From NCBI GenBank assembly GCA_963693085.1, contig OY856410.1:564051906-564115905 (forward strand): 64,000 nucleotides of DNA, written 5' to 3'. The DNA comes from Alisma plantago-aquatica. Its lineage: Eukaryota > Streptophyta > Magnoliopsida > Alismatales > Alismataceae. The notes beneath the pieces are model-generated. The model did no database searches and was not told where the DNA came from. It saw only the letters and a list, made by a program, of their open reading frames with translations. This document shows positions 23,461 to 35,273 of this stretch, in pieces. Both the position numbers and the translations under genes were made by a program. Each line of letters begins with the position of its first letter. Positions within the stretch are counted from its first letter, which is position 1.

Positions 23461-26400
23461 TTATATTGGAAAAGTCAAATTTGGTGAAGCATTATGTGAC
23501 TCAGGGGCAAGCATCAACTTGATGCCCCTTTCTACATTCAAAAAGCTGGGATTGAAGGAGTCATGGCCAAGCAACATGACTATTCAATTGGCAGACAATT
23601 CGGTGGTAAAGACATATGGAATCTGTGAAGATGTGTTAGTGAAAGTGGACAGATTTGTTTTTCCAGCAGATTTTGTAGTCATGGAGATGCAGGATGAACA
23701 TGGCAACGAGCTATTACTTGGACGTCCTTTCCAAGCTACAGCCGACATGATTTTAGAGATGGGGAGAGGTCGTTTGACCTTGGGTATAGCCGATGACCGA
23801 TTTGAGATGGTCATGCCCTCTAGTACTGTGTCGTCTAAAGAAAAGGAACAATGTTGTGTGGTAAAACATCTTGATAATAATATTTCACTCTGTCTTGGGA
23901 AGCCATTTCTGGACATGGCTCATGTGATGAGCAAAGTGGACAATGGAACTTTGGTTGTGGACATCATGGAACAGACCAAGGTAGTATCTCTGTGTAAAGC
24001 TGTAGGGTTCCCTAATGATGAGGATGAGGACATTCCGCCTTCTACGGAAGATGATGTTATTGCAAATTCTGTTTTTGATGCATATCCTGAATTACCATTA
24101 GAGGCTTGCTTGGTAAATATTACACATGATTGGATGCGGAGTAAATCACTCAAGGAGTGTGCCAAAATGCTTCAGATGCTTCCAAGCTTCTATGCGAGGC
24201 ATTATGAAGATTTGGGTGAACTTCCCCCGCCGCTTCAATCATCTCTGATCAGCCCGCCGGAGTTAGAATTAAAGCCACTGCCACCGCATCTCAAATATGT
24301 CTTTCTAGCTGAGGAAGACAAGTTACCTGTGATCATTTCTGCTTATTTGAGTGCGGATGAGGAGGAAAAATTGTTGTTAGTGCTGAAGAACCACCGGGGA
24401 GCTTTTGGGTGGTCCGTTGCAGATATCAAGGGGATTTCCCCTACATTGTGTCAGCATAAGATTCGGCTCGAGGAGGGAGCCAAGCCCGTGATCCAACCTC
24501 AACGGCATCTCAATCCAAGCATGATGGAGGTTGTGAAGAAGGAGGTTATTAAACTTCTTGCTGCATGTATCATTTACGTAATATCAGATTCGACATGGGT
24601 GAGTCCCACACAGGTAATCCCTAAAAAGGGGGGAATTACTGTCACCCAAAATATTTTAAATGAACCTGTCACCACCCGATTGGTAACCGGGTGGCGAGTT
24701 TGTATTGATTACCTCCGTCTGAATGCCGCTACGCTAAAGGATCACTTTCCTTTACCTTTTATTGATCAAATTCTAGAGCGTCTTGCCGGCCGTTCGCACT
24801 TCTGTTTTCTTGACGGGTACTCGGGGTACAACCAGATATCAATTGATCCTTCGGACCAAGAGAAATCTACTTTCACTTGTCCATATGGGACTTTCACGTA
24901 TCGCCGAATGCCTTTTGGTTTATGCAATGCACCTGCGACTTTTCAGCGTTGTATGCTCGCTATCTTTTCTGACATGGAAGAACGATGTCTTGAGGTATTT
25001 ATGGATGACTTTTCGGTGTATGGTGCATCATTTGACGAATGTCTCTACAATCTGGACAAAGTTTTACAGCGTTGCGAGGACACACATTTGGTCCTCAACT
25101 GGGAAAAATGTCACATGATGGTGACTGAGGGGATAGTGCTAGGACACAAGGTGTCTAGCAAAGGTTTAGAGGTGGATCCGGTAAAAATTGAAGTTATTTC
25201 CAAGTTACCCCCACCAAATTCTGTTAAAGGGGTAAGGAGTTTCTTGGGACATGCCAGATTTTATCGTCGGTTTATAAAAGACTTTTCAAAAATCGTGAAA
25301 CCTCTATCTGAACTGCTTGAGAAAGACGCTGCATTTGATTTCAATGACAAATGTCTACATGCGTTTGACGTGTTGAAGGAGAAACTGATTTCTGCACCGG
25401 TTGTTCAAACGCCGGATTAGACTAAACCATTCGAACTCATGTGTGACGCTTCTGATATTGCGGTAGGAGCCGTGTTGGGGCAGCGGGTGGACAATAAACC
25501 CCCCGTGATTTTCTACGCTTCAAAGACTTTAAATGACGCCCAATTAAATTATACAACTACTGAAAAAGAATTACTCGTCGTTGTTTTCGCCTTTGAAAAA
25601 TTTCGGCAATATTTAGTTGGATCTAAAGTAGTCGTTTGGACTGACCATGCTGCAATTAAATATTTGATGGAGAAAAAAGACGCAAAGCCTAGATTAATTA
25701 GGTGGATTTTGCTCTTACAAGAATTTGACATCGAAATCAAGGATAAAGCTGGGATTGAAAATGTTGTGGTGGATCATCTGTCTAGGTTAGAGAGGGTGGA
25801 TGAGAAAGATTTACATATACCCATAACCGAGACATTTCCGGATGAACAGATTTTGAAAGTTAATTCTAAAGACCCTTGGTTCACTGAGATTGTGAATTAT
25901 TTGGCTTGCGGGATAATCCCGTAAGATTGGTCATATCAAGAGAAGAAAAGATTTTTCCATTCTTTACGATATTATTTTTGGGATGACCCGATTCTTCTTA
26001 AGCAATGCAGGGATTGTATCCTACGCAGATGTGTGCCTGAGGTGGAGTACGAGAGCGTTCTCCGTCATTGCCACGCACTACCTATGGGAGGACACCATGA
26101 GAGCTCTCGTACGGCAGCTAAAGTTCTGGAGAGTGGCCTTTATTGTCCAACCTTGTTCCGAGATGCCTACGAGTTTGTAAGGCAATGTGATTCCTGTCAA
26201 CGAGCAGGTAATATTTCAAAGAGATAGGAGATGCCCCTAAATGTGTTCCAAGAAGTGGAGGTATTTGATCTGGGGGGCATAGATTTCATGGGACCCTTTG
26301 TGTCCTCAAATTCAAATTTATATATTCTTTTAGCAGTTGATTACGTGTCGAAGTGGGTAGAAGCAATACCCACAAGGACTAACAATTCCACTGTAGTGTG

Positions 26401-27163
26401 CAAGTTTGTGAAAGAAAACATTTTCTGTAGGTTTGGAGTTCCCCGAATGATCATCAGTGATGGGGGTACGCATTTTAGGAATCAGAAGTTCTCGACATTG
26501 TTGAAGAAATATGGGGTCAAACACAACATAGGTACCCCATATCACCCGCAGACTCAAGGACAGGTGGAGGTCTCCAATCGCAAAATTAAGAAGATTTTGG
26601 AGCGTACGGTGGCGTCCACGAGAAAGAATTGGAATGCCCTACTACCAGATACATTGTGGGCGTACAGGACGGCTTACAAAACACCTATAGGCACCACGCC
26701 TTTTAGGTTAGCGTATGGTCGGGCTTGTCACTTACCGGTAGAGTTAGAGCACAAAGCACATTGGGCGCTTAGAAGACTCAACTTGAGTTACGATGGAGTG
26801 GGGAGGAAGAGATTGCTTGAATTGAATGAGTTGGATGAGCTGCGGATGACGACATACGAGAACTCACGGATATACAAGGAGCGCACCAAGTTAATCCACG
26901 ATCGCCACATCCAGTTGCGCACGTTCAAGAAAGGAGATAGTGTATTGTTGTTCAATTCACGACTGAAGTTGCATCCCGGGAAGCTCAAATCCCCGTGAAG
27001 TGGGCCGTTCGTGCTAGAAGAGGTCAAACCACACGGCGCAATCTTGGTGCGGGATGGTGAGACCACACTTTTGGTGAATGGATACAGATTGAAGCTCTAC
27101 TTTGGTGAAAATTACAAGAGGAAGGTGAATGAGGTCAAACTCATTTCACTTTCGGATGCATGA
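23445..27163 (+). pseudogene. pol: Athila pol: protease, reverse transcriptase, RNase H, integrase
   Basis: One frame from the protease to TGA 27161-27163, broken by TAG 25418, TAA 25922, TAG 26225 and TGA 26996. Protease: DSGASINLMPLS at about 23,495. Reverse transcriptase: about 24,460-25,030, with the active-site block FMDDFSVYG intact. RNase H: from about 25,440 ([16 protein letters not shown]). Integrase: zinc-binding HHCC region (about 26,050-26,210, ending CDSCQRAG), then a core with the three acidic positions in [17 protein letters not shown] and [12 protein letters not shown]. There is no chromodomain. Stops at 25418 and 26996 replace tryptophans in PDW and SPW contexts. Pol would copy and integrate the element. 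Confidence 0.93.
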
Positions 27164-28110
27164 GGTGCCTAAAAGTCGTCTAGCCTAAGATGTTAAATAA
27201 GGGCGCTTGTTGGGAGGCAACCCAACCATTGGTACCTTAGTTTAGTTCATGTACATTTGTAGGTTGATTTGTTTTGGTTTAATTTTTTGCGTAAAAAAGA
27301 TACCGTGATCGGTTTGTTCTTTGTGCAGGCTGAGGCAGAGTCGATACCATCGACACACTGGTCGATGGTATCGACCATGGAACAGGTTGGCAACTGTAGA
27401 TTTTGCACTGCGTCGATACTATCGACGGCCTCGTCGATGGTATCGACATACCTACAGGCAGATCGCAAAATCCAGGTCGATGGTATCGAGATGCCTGTCG
27501 ATACCATCGAGATCTCTGAAGATTTACAGAAGAAATCGACTCAGGAAAGTCGATACCATCGACTGGTGTGTCGATGGTATCGACACATTTAAGTGGAAAA
27601 GGCGACGGCCGGACCTCACGAGGATTTGCCCTAATCAGAGAGTGGATACTATCGACTCGCGTTGATGGTATCGACCATCCATGTCACCGATCCGCGTGAA
27701 CAAATCAACGGTGATCGCGGCATAAAGACAGTCGATCCTAGTGCAGCGTCGATACCATCGACCCATGTCGATGGTATCGACACGTCAGCAATCCGGGTTT
27801 CAAGATCCAGCCATCGATGACTGTCGATACCAGTGAGGGGGCGGATAGCATCGACAAGTGTCGATACCATCGACTCGCGTCGATGGTATCGACGGGTCAA
27901 CAGTGGCGCCGACCACATCTATTTAAGAGGAGTGATTACGTCAGTTGACGTCACGCTTTCAGAGCAATCTCCTTCTCTTGTGCCGAGCGATCCCTCAAGC
28001 CGTCCAAGCCCGACGACGAGCAACACCGAGCGAAGGTCTTCATCGAGCGGATATTCAACTCTCCAATCTTCACCAAGCTCTCTTTCTGATCCCCATTTCT
28101 CGTCGCAAAC
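27164..28110. other. pol-ORF spacer with the densest dyad array
   Basis: Between pol and the downstream ORF. From 27,340 to 27,895 it holds about 16 copies of GTCGATACCATCGAC or its complement, mostly as inverted pairs with short loops, separated by 30-60 bp. Open frames across it are rich in Asp-Thr-Ile-Asp repeats and reflect the motif, not a protein. The 3' part (27,900-28,110) is ordinary leader sequence for the next ORF. Confidence 0.85.
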
Positions 28111-29697
28111 ATGGTGCATGTGGCCGGAGCTTCCTCCTCGCACGTGAATCCGATGGACATCCCGGAATTCATGCCACCACCGCCATCGTTGATCGCACGT
28201 CCCCGACTTGTCCATCCTTCCTCAGAGGTCTGGAAGATCTACGAGGAGATCATGCAGAGGAAGATAGAGCCCACCCGGTATGTGGACCGGGAGATGATCC
28301 GAGATCTCAGATTTAAGGCCAACTTGGCCTACGTTCTGCAGGGGCAAGCCCGTCACACGGGGCGAAGGCCCGATGAGTTGCAATTCCATGCTGATGGTCA
28401 GCCGTTCTTCAACGACTGGCCGACATACAAAGAGTTGGTGGCAGAGTTCATGGCATCGCTGGACGTCTATGTCGTGCCCAACGACATAATAGCTACCGAT
28501 CGTGAGTGGATCAAGGGTCGGGTGTCTTTCCGGCTATACAACCACAACTACACCCTCACGCTCAAGCAGTTCAATAGGATCTTCAACTGGAACCATTCAC
28601 ATTACGACCATCGGTGGCCAGACAACCGCACCGACTACGACGCCATCTTCTCCGAGCTGGTGACGGTGCCGCAAGGAAAGTCGGTGAGCTACCACAATGC
28701 CGCGGTAGCCGATTTTGAGCACCCTTCTGTCCGGATCTTGCACCGGATTCTCAGTTCCACAGTTTTTGCTCGGGGTGATCTGGCCCTCAGCAAATTTCAG
28801 GGGTCGGACCTATTCTTTCTGTATAGACTCCTGAAGAAACAAGATTGCAATTGGGGTGCCTTCTTTCTGCAGCGAGTATTGGATGTGAAGAGGAGTACGA
28901 GGAAAGCCCCGATTCACTTTGGCAGGCTTATCACCAAGCTGGCCATCTACCTGGGGCTGAATCTCGAGCAGCTGAATCCTCTCTCTACAAGAAGCAAGGT
29001 GAACTTGCAGCATCTACACCGGTCCAATCTGCTACTTCTCCGAGATGGCGTGGCGTTTCTGCACTGCCACGTAAATCAAGCATATCAAGAATGTTCTCTT
29101 CCCGACCCCGTTTTCAACATTGACGGTGCGCAGCATTTCCGGTGGCCAATCATAGCCATCGCCGACTCCGATGAAGAAGGCGGCGACGATGGAAATGATG
29201 ACGAGGTTGAGGAGGAAGAGGATGCATTTACACCTCTTTGGGCACGAGTGGCACCACAGAAGCGTCCTCGAATGCATCTGGGTGCATCTTCATCATCACA
29301 GCCTATGCCACCACCACCACCGCCCTCACAGCCAAGCGAGGATTCCTATTCTATGCAGGGCATGTACACGATGCTGCAAGACATCTAGTAGACCCAGCAT
29401 AGCCACACAACCACCTATGTCGGTATTCAAGATACTACCAACTTACTCTTTGTCAATCAGCAGGCGATTTTTGAGAATGAGCGCCTTCTTTTTGAGAATC
29501 AGCAGAACATCCATGATAGGTTGCACAGGATGGAGGTGCAACAACAGCCGTTCTTCGATCATTACTGGAGCCAGAATTATTTTGGGGGGTATCCACAACC
29601 TCCACCGATGCCCCAGTACGATCCGACATTCCAGGGGCAGTACCTGTCTTGGGACCCCATGACACCGTAGTACCCGCCTCCACCACCTCAGGACTGA
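28111..29697 (+). pseudogene. ATHILA ORF-1 family protein (envelope-position ORF)
   Basis: An open frame of 425 codons from ATG 28111 is followed, after tandem TAG TAG at 29386-29391, by the same frame to TGA 29695-29697, with one more TAG at 29668. Content: a Pro-rich start, a conserved middle (REWIKGRVSFRLYNHNYTL, FNRIFNW, FGRLITKLAIYLGLNLEQL), an acidic stretch (DEEGGDDGNDDEVEEEED) and a Pro/Gln-rich tail. This matches the Athila-specific ORF downstream of pol, sometimes called envelope-like. I see no signal peptide or membrane segment, so an envelope role is not supported here. All three stops fit CAG-to-TAG changes. Confidence 0.8.
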
Positions 29698-31267
29698 TCC
29701 GGTATCATTGTTTCAATCTTTAAGTTTGTTTTTGACTCTGAGGCCATAGTCGAATTCAAGCTTAGGGGGGTAGTTGGAACAACTTTATCTTTTATTGTTT
29801 TTAGTTTTTAACTTTATTGCTTTTGTTCTTGTTATTTGTTTCTTACAATTTTAGTTTTTGTAGGATCCACATGCTATCTAGTGTAATCGTGGATGTCATA
29901 AAGTTTGTGTCATCTCATTAATTGTGCATGGGAAAATCAAGGGAAATTTAAAATTTTTGTGTGTTTGGAAAGCTTGTCTTGTTTATCCTTGGGCACATAT
30001 CCTACGAAAATGATTGGTTTTGTCAACTTTAAAACAAAATTTCACAATTGTACTCCTAATGATTCATGGAAGTGGACGAAAATGGTTGTTTGAGCCTAAA
30101 CTGACCAAATGGTAATGAGACTCTAATTGGATGTAAGAGAGAGAAAACCTCTGAACTACTACACAGGTCAGTAAGGAGGGACACATAATATCTTTCTAAG
30201 GTTCAGTCATCTAGTCTTGTGATCTTTCCACCTCTTTATTTTTCACAATCCACCACAAGAATTGGAAGTACTTTACAGTTTTAACTTCTTTGACAGCATT
30301 GCATATAGATAGGTCCTGCATTGAATTTATTTCCATATATTTTATCTCCTAAAAAAAAAGTAGAATAGTGATACATGCACATTACCCTTAGGTGCATGCC
30401 ATGTAGTTGCATTCATAATTTTCATGCATAAAGTATATCATGTATCTCAATTTTTCTCCAATGGTGAATTAAATTGTTCCATACCTTCTAAATAGTGCAA
30501 ATTTCTGAGTATGAAGAAAAATAAGCCCAATAAAATATTCATTATCAATTATGGATATAAGGGTTGAAAATGGAAAAAAAAGAGAAAAAAAAGAAAAATC
30601 TGAAAAATTTGCATAATGAAAAAAAAGAAGAAAAGAGTTATTTAGAAGCAATTAGAATAAGAAGGAGAAAGGAACATAATATCACCTACATTTCAAGATA
30701 ATTGAGTACATGATGTAGCTTAATTAGATGTCCATCTCGTTTTGAGATGGATGGTTAGTACATGCATCATTCCACCCAATTTTAGGCATTAGGGCATTTT
30801 TCATGTGCATTTGCATCATTTAGGACATTTTTGTTTTATGCATGTTGAAACTGTATAATACTTCCACTTTCTTCCATGAACCACCCATCTTCATCCACCC
30901 GTTGCTCGGATTGGTAGGCCACTGTGAATTTCTCCTCACTAATGTATATCAAGAGAACTGCTTCTATGTAGATGGTAGTTAGGGTGAGCAACGTAGTATA
31001 GGAGATCACAAGATGCACCAAGTCTGAACCGGCGAGTTTTATTATGTTAACTGCCTTATGTGATAGTGTTCATCAGTTTTGAGGTCAATTTCTTTTATGG
31101 ATGATTACTGTCGCCTTCAGGGTAATTACCGTTCCGTGGTTAGAGAGGGACGGTATGTGAATGTCTGGTGGGAGTCATATGGGATGTTGGTTGTGGTGTG
31201 TTGTTCTTCAGTTGACATTGGCAATTCTATTCTAAGGATTAGTTGCTCAAGGGCGAGCAACGTTCAA
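29698..31267 (+). other. Athila 3' non-coding region
   Basis: About 1.6 kb between the last ORF and the polypurine tract. AT-rich, with an A-rich run near 30,570-30,640. Frames of 60-65 codons show no family likeness. Long 3' non-coding regions are usual in Athila. Confidence 0.7.
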
Positions 31268-31280
31268 GCTTAGGGGAATT
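31268..31280 (+). promoter_or_regulatory. Polypurine tract region
   Basis: AAGCTTAGGGGAATT directly abuts the TG of the right LTR and is the position and type of sequence that primes plus-strand synthesis. Confidence 0.75.
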
Positions 31281-32890
31281 TGATGCGATGATTTTGAGTC
31301 GTATTTATAGACCTGTTTGATATGTGTTTTATGCTTTTATTAGTCATTTTTATGATTAATGTTGCATAATTCATCCACTTTGGTCTTTGCTACTATTTTA
31401 TGTCAAATCCCCTTTATTTCATCATTTTGAGCATTAATTGTCAAAATATTATTATTTGTGTGAATTTATGTGGTTTCGTGTTTGAATTTCAGAGAAAACA
31501 AGTATCTACTTCCGTCGATACCATCGACGGAAGTCGATACCATCGACCGGACCACAGGTTGCCAGCCGCGAGTATCAGCAAAGAGTCGATACTATCGACA
31601 GGGATGTCGATGGTATCGAGCTACCATCAGGTTGCTGGCGAGGAAGCAGTCGATAGTATCGACACCAAGTCGTTACCATCGACGCACGGAGGCTACAACG
31701 ACGCAAAACGACAAAACCGTCGCTACAGGTTCGTCGATAACATCGACCCGCATCGATGGTATCGAGATTACATCAGGCGCTCAGACAAAAGAAAGAAGGG
31801 TTGCCGCTACCATACTGAGTCGATACCATCGACTCGCGTCGATGGTATCGACACCGTAAGATATGTGTTTGCTTTGTAATGATCTTAATCGGACGGCCGT
31901 GGTTAATTAGCGACCTAATGAGGGAGATATACCTAATGACGGCCGCCCGGACGTGAGGGAGATCTCATTAGCCATTGCATGAGTACCGAGGAGTAGTAGA
32001 GAGGAGAACGGAGGCCAGAAGCTCATACCAGTTGATCCGGACACCGAAGAAGACGGATTCCACCGGAAGGCGGGAGAGCACGTGTTCTACGCGGAGGATC
32101 AACCGGTTCTTCTCCGTTCAGGGGTTTCACCTCTCATTTCACGTTTTTCATATGATTTCCCCTATCTCTACCATGTACTTGTTTGAGATGAACATGCGGG
32201 GCTAATCCCCTTCGTCTTTAGGACCGGGAGTAGCCCGGGAATTCATTGTATGACAATTTTATAATAGTAATTCATATTTTATCTCCTAAATCCGTGGTAT
32301 GATTTCGTTTTCTCAATATATTGTTATGCTTGATCACCATAATAATAACATAATGCCCTTAATCACTTTGAAAGAAGGATTAACGGCTGAAAAGAGACGG
32401 AATTCACATTAATCGACAAATCCCTTGAACAAGGTGGTGTAAAATTAATGGTGGATACTGAGAGATCGTTCATAATGCACCTAGTTTAGGGTATAGGTTA
32501 CTACGACAGTGGAACCGACCTAGACTTAGGTAGTGAATTGCACCACGATAGTGGGCAATTCTGTTTTCAGGCCACTACCCGGATAGAGAGATAAAATTGA
32601 GGTATTATATAAAATCTAATACAATGAAAACTCGCGGTGAAACCGCAATCCTAAAGATACCCTTTTGAATTGATTAAATCAACATTTAATCGATCATTTG
32701 TTTTGTTTTGTTTTTATTTTCTTTTAATTTCAACAACAACTCTCAACTTGCTAATCAGCTTAGCTGATCGCGAGTAGTTAGTAGGAGTCCCCGACGATTG
32801 CATGTATCCCTGAGTTCGACTCGGGCCTCACAAAGGCCTGTACTACTCGACGCGTTCACTTGCGTTTCTACGCACAGTAAAATTGTGTCA
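31281..32890 (+). repeat. Right LTR of Athila element, 1610 bp
   Basis: Near-identical to the left LTR but carries ten dyads between 31,514 and 31,852, including one pair region (31649-31683) missing on the left. Ends AAAATTGTGTCA followed by the CATAT duplication. Confidence 0.95.
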
Positions 32891-32969
32891 CATATATATT
32901 ATTATATAAATCAATAATAAGTAAATAATAATTAAAAATACAAAAAATATTGATAAAAAAGAAATTTCT

Positions 32970-33270
32970 TGTATGGGGACATATTGCTTGCTTTTATAGG
33001 GAATATGTCTTGCATGGAGACATATTAATTTGACGTGGTAGCAATACGTCTAACTTCAAGACATATTACTTCACCGCCGGACAATGCCTCTCGGTCCACG
33101 ATGTATTGGTCTCATGGAGAGGCAATACGACCTAAGTCTGGACGCATTGCTTTGTGGTGGGGTCAATGTCTCACAGACCTAGATGCCTTGTCCTCTCGCA
33201 GAGCAATATGTCCTCGGAAAGAACAATAAGTCTGCAAATGAGACGTATTGCTATGCAAACATACTATTTC
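32970..33270. repeat. Cluster of GCAATACGTC / GACATATTGC motifs
   Basis: About a dozen degenerate copies of a decamer appear in both orientations, for example GCAATACGTCT, GACATATTGC, GACGCATTGC and GAGACGTATTGC. It looks like the subterminal region of a DNA transposon, perhaps the right part of the MULE interrupted to the left, but I could not find a matching terminus. Confidence 0.55.
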
Positions 33271-34121
33271 AAGAATTAAGTTCAGGAGTATGCCATTTTG
33301 GTAATTAAAATGGTTAAACATGCCATTTTTATTTTTTGGCCTTCATCATGTGCCCATATAAAAACGTTGCAGCAGTAGAGGGGGGCATGCTTATTATAGG
33401 GCGGTTGATCTTTTACATTCACAACATATTTCGGCAAACAAAGGAATGAAATTGATTTGTCATATTTGGCAGGGTCCAACTATTTTCAAAAAACGTGATG
33501 ATGGAGACTTCACCGCCGCTTTTCCTTTGTATCTGTGTCTCGTTCTCGCTGCATCCTCGATGTTACTTTACCTTCCTCAAGAATGATGCAAATGCCTTCC
33601 TTATGCTCCGGACAAAGGCTGGATACAGAAAAGGGGAAGAAAAAGTTTGAGACAGAGATTAATGGCAGACGATTGGAGCAGGTGGATCGCAACAACAAAC
33701 GCCGCACTAAATTAGGGGCACAATAAATCGCTTTTTACTGTTGTCGATCGAGTATTCGAGGAGAGTTTTCTCTTCTCCGCAATTAGACATTCAACTGGGA
33801 AGGGAACTCCATATATACTTTTGGTCAACTGCCCAACTGCCACTCCACAATTAAGCATGCAGAGATGGAGACAATTTTTTTTGCAAAGATATTGGCTATA
33901 GTGGCTGCTAGCTAGAGTTCCTTGTCAAACCCGTTGAAAATCGGAGGGAGGGAAAAGTGGATGGAAATAATCATCACTTTGTCTGTCTTTGTATCTTCCA
34001 CCACTTTGCAGATCCCATTGTGTACCTTGAAGCAAGAAATTTGTGAGCTGCGCCAGAGGATCCTGGATACGGACACCTACCCCAAGCAGTAGCCAGTAAG
34101 TACATGGTCCGTCGATCTAGT
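33271..34121. other. Unassigned sequence
   Basis: No convincing gene. A stretch at about 34,024-34,090 translates as LKQEICELRQRILDTDTYPK and could be a remnant exon. Frames at 33,510-33,726 on both strands lack any recognisable likeness. Confidence 0.4.
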
Positions 34122-34636
34122 GCATCAGAGAACAATGAGCCCCATCACTCCCCTCCGGGGTCATTATATTAACCAGGGATTTAATGTGCTGGTCAAATGG
34201 ACATTGTGCGTTCGCACCTCTAGTCCATGCACGTCTAGTATCAGCTCCCAGCTTCACCAGATCATCCACGGATTCCATCAACCGCGAGTACGTACGTACT
34301 CGGTCAGCTCTATTCATTCCTCAGGGCTCCACCTCATGCTATCAACGATAACATGCCAATGCAGAGTTCAAACTTGTGGGACGGGAACAAATGCAGTCAA
34401 CAGTAAGATACTGTAGGCGGATTGTGCCATCTCTTTCTGATCGTGAAAAGGAAGGATGTTGAGGCTGCGTTTTGGCGAGAGAAAAAGAGATGGTCATGCA
34501 GGTAGTTCAGGTTGAACACACACTTTCCCCTGGTTGTGGTCCAGGTTTCTTAAAGGCGCAAAATCGAACTGGTAATCAGCCGCCTGGTGGAGGAAACTTC
34601 AAAAGTACAATCATTCATTGCAGTAGATTTTGCAAC
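34122..34636 (+). repeat. Tandem duplication, copy A (about 515 bp)
   Basis: Starts near CAGAGAACAATGAGCCCC and ends CATTCATTGCAGTAGATTTTGCA. Copy B starts right after it at 34,637 and is nearly identical, but split by two insertions. Copy A shows the uninterrupted sequence at both insertion points. Function of the duplicated sequence is unknown; it contains no clear coding exon. Confidence 0.9.
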
Positions 34637-34739
34637 AGAGAATAATGAGCCCCGTCACTCCCCTCCGGGGTCATTATATTAACCACAGAATTAATGTCCT
34701 GGTCAAATGGACATGCATGTTCGCGGCTTCAGTCCATGA
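34637..34739 (+). repeat. Tandem duplication, copy B part 1
   Basis: Copy B continues at 45,018-45,129 and 47,237-47,553. The break points coincide with the Harbinger and the Mutator-like insertions. Confidence 0.9.
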
Positions 34740-34779
34740 GCCCCTGTTTGGGAACGGACTGGGATTTCGTAGTCTGGAC

Positions 34780-34965
34780 TGGATTAGACTGGGTTAGTCA
34801 GGATTCAGTCTGATTCTGTTTGGCAAACCAGTCTGATTCTGTTTGGCAACCCAGTCTGATTCTGGTCAGCTGGTCTGATTTGAGTCTGATTGCAGTCTGG
34901 TTCTGTTTGGCTACTAGACTGGATTCAGTCTGATTTTGTTTGGCAACGTATTCAGTATCTGCTGA
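34780..34965. repeat. Left subterminal repeats of the Harbinger element
   Basis: Four or five copies of CAGTCTGATTCTGTTTGGCA-like units follow the left inverted repeat. Candidate transposase or Myb-protein binding sites by analogy. Confidence 0.75.
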
Positions 34966-35273
34966 TTTTGTCCTGCTGTTGTAGAACTGTTTTAAAAAGA
35001 ATAAGGTATGTGTAGTTGTGCTGCCGCTTAAGCAGAATTTGGCCGAAGTGTATTATATACAAAATAACAAATACATAATATAATTTGTGGGGCATCATTA
35101 AAAAATACTAAATTAAAAAATTCAAGATTTAACAAGTCAAACATGAACATCATTTTTAAAGTAAAACAGATTCAGCTACATTCGATAGATATAAATTGTC
35201 TTAGTGGGCAGGCACCCATAACAAGCCTGTAATGTTATATAAACAAAATAAAGACAATACACAAAATAAAAAA

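Larger units (their letters stand above)
19959..32890 (+). mobile_element. Athila-type LTR retrotransposon, 12,932 bp, complete but inactivated
   Basis: Two nearly identical LTRs (19959-21543 and 31281-32890) start TGATGCGATG and end at TCA. The 5-bp duplication CATAT flanks the element (19954-19958 and 32891-32895). A tRNA-Asp-type primer-binding site follows the left LTR and a polypurine tract precedes the right one. The order gag, protease, RT, RNase H, integrase, then a separate ATHILA ORF-1 is that of the Athila clade of Ty3/Gypsy. Seven internal stops and a deletion at the gag-protease junction make it non-functional. High LTR similarity implies a fairly recent insertion; I did not compute an age. 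Confidence 0.95.

Noticed and set aside
27247..27665. Open frames rich in Asp-Thr-Ile-Asp / Tyr-His-Arg repeats
   Set aside because: They are products of the GTCGATACCATCGAC array and not conserved proteins.
20192..27895. CRISPR-like array of dyads
   Set aside because: Spacing is irregular, units are inverted pairs, the setting is a plant retrotransposon, and no cas genes are present.
19959..32890. Integrated plant virus
   Set aside because: LTRs, primer site and domain order are those of an Athila retrotransposon; no movement or coat protein is seen, and the last ORF has no signal peptide or membrane segment.
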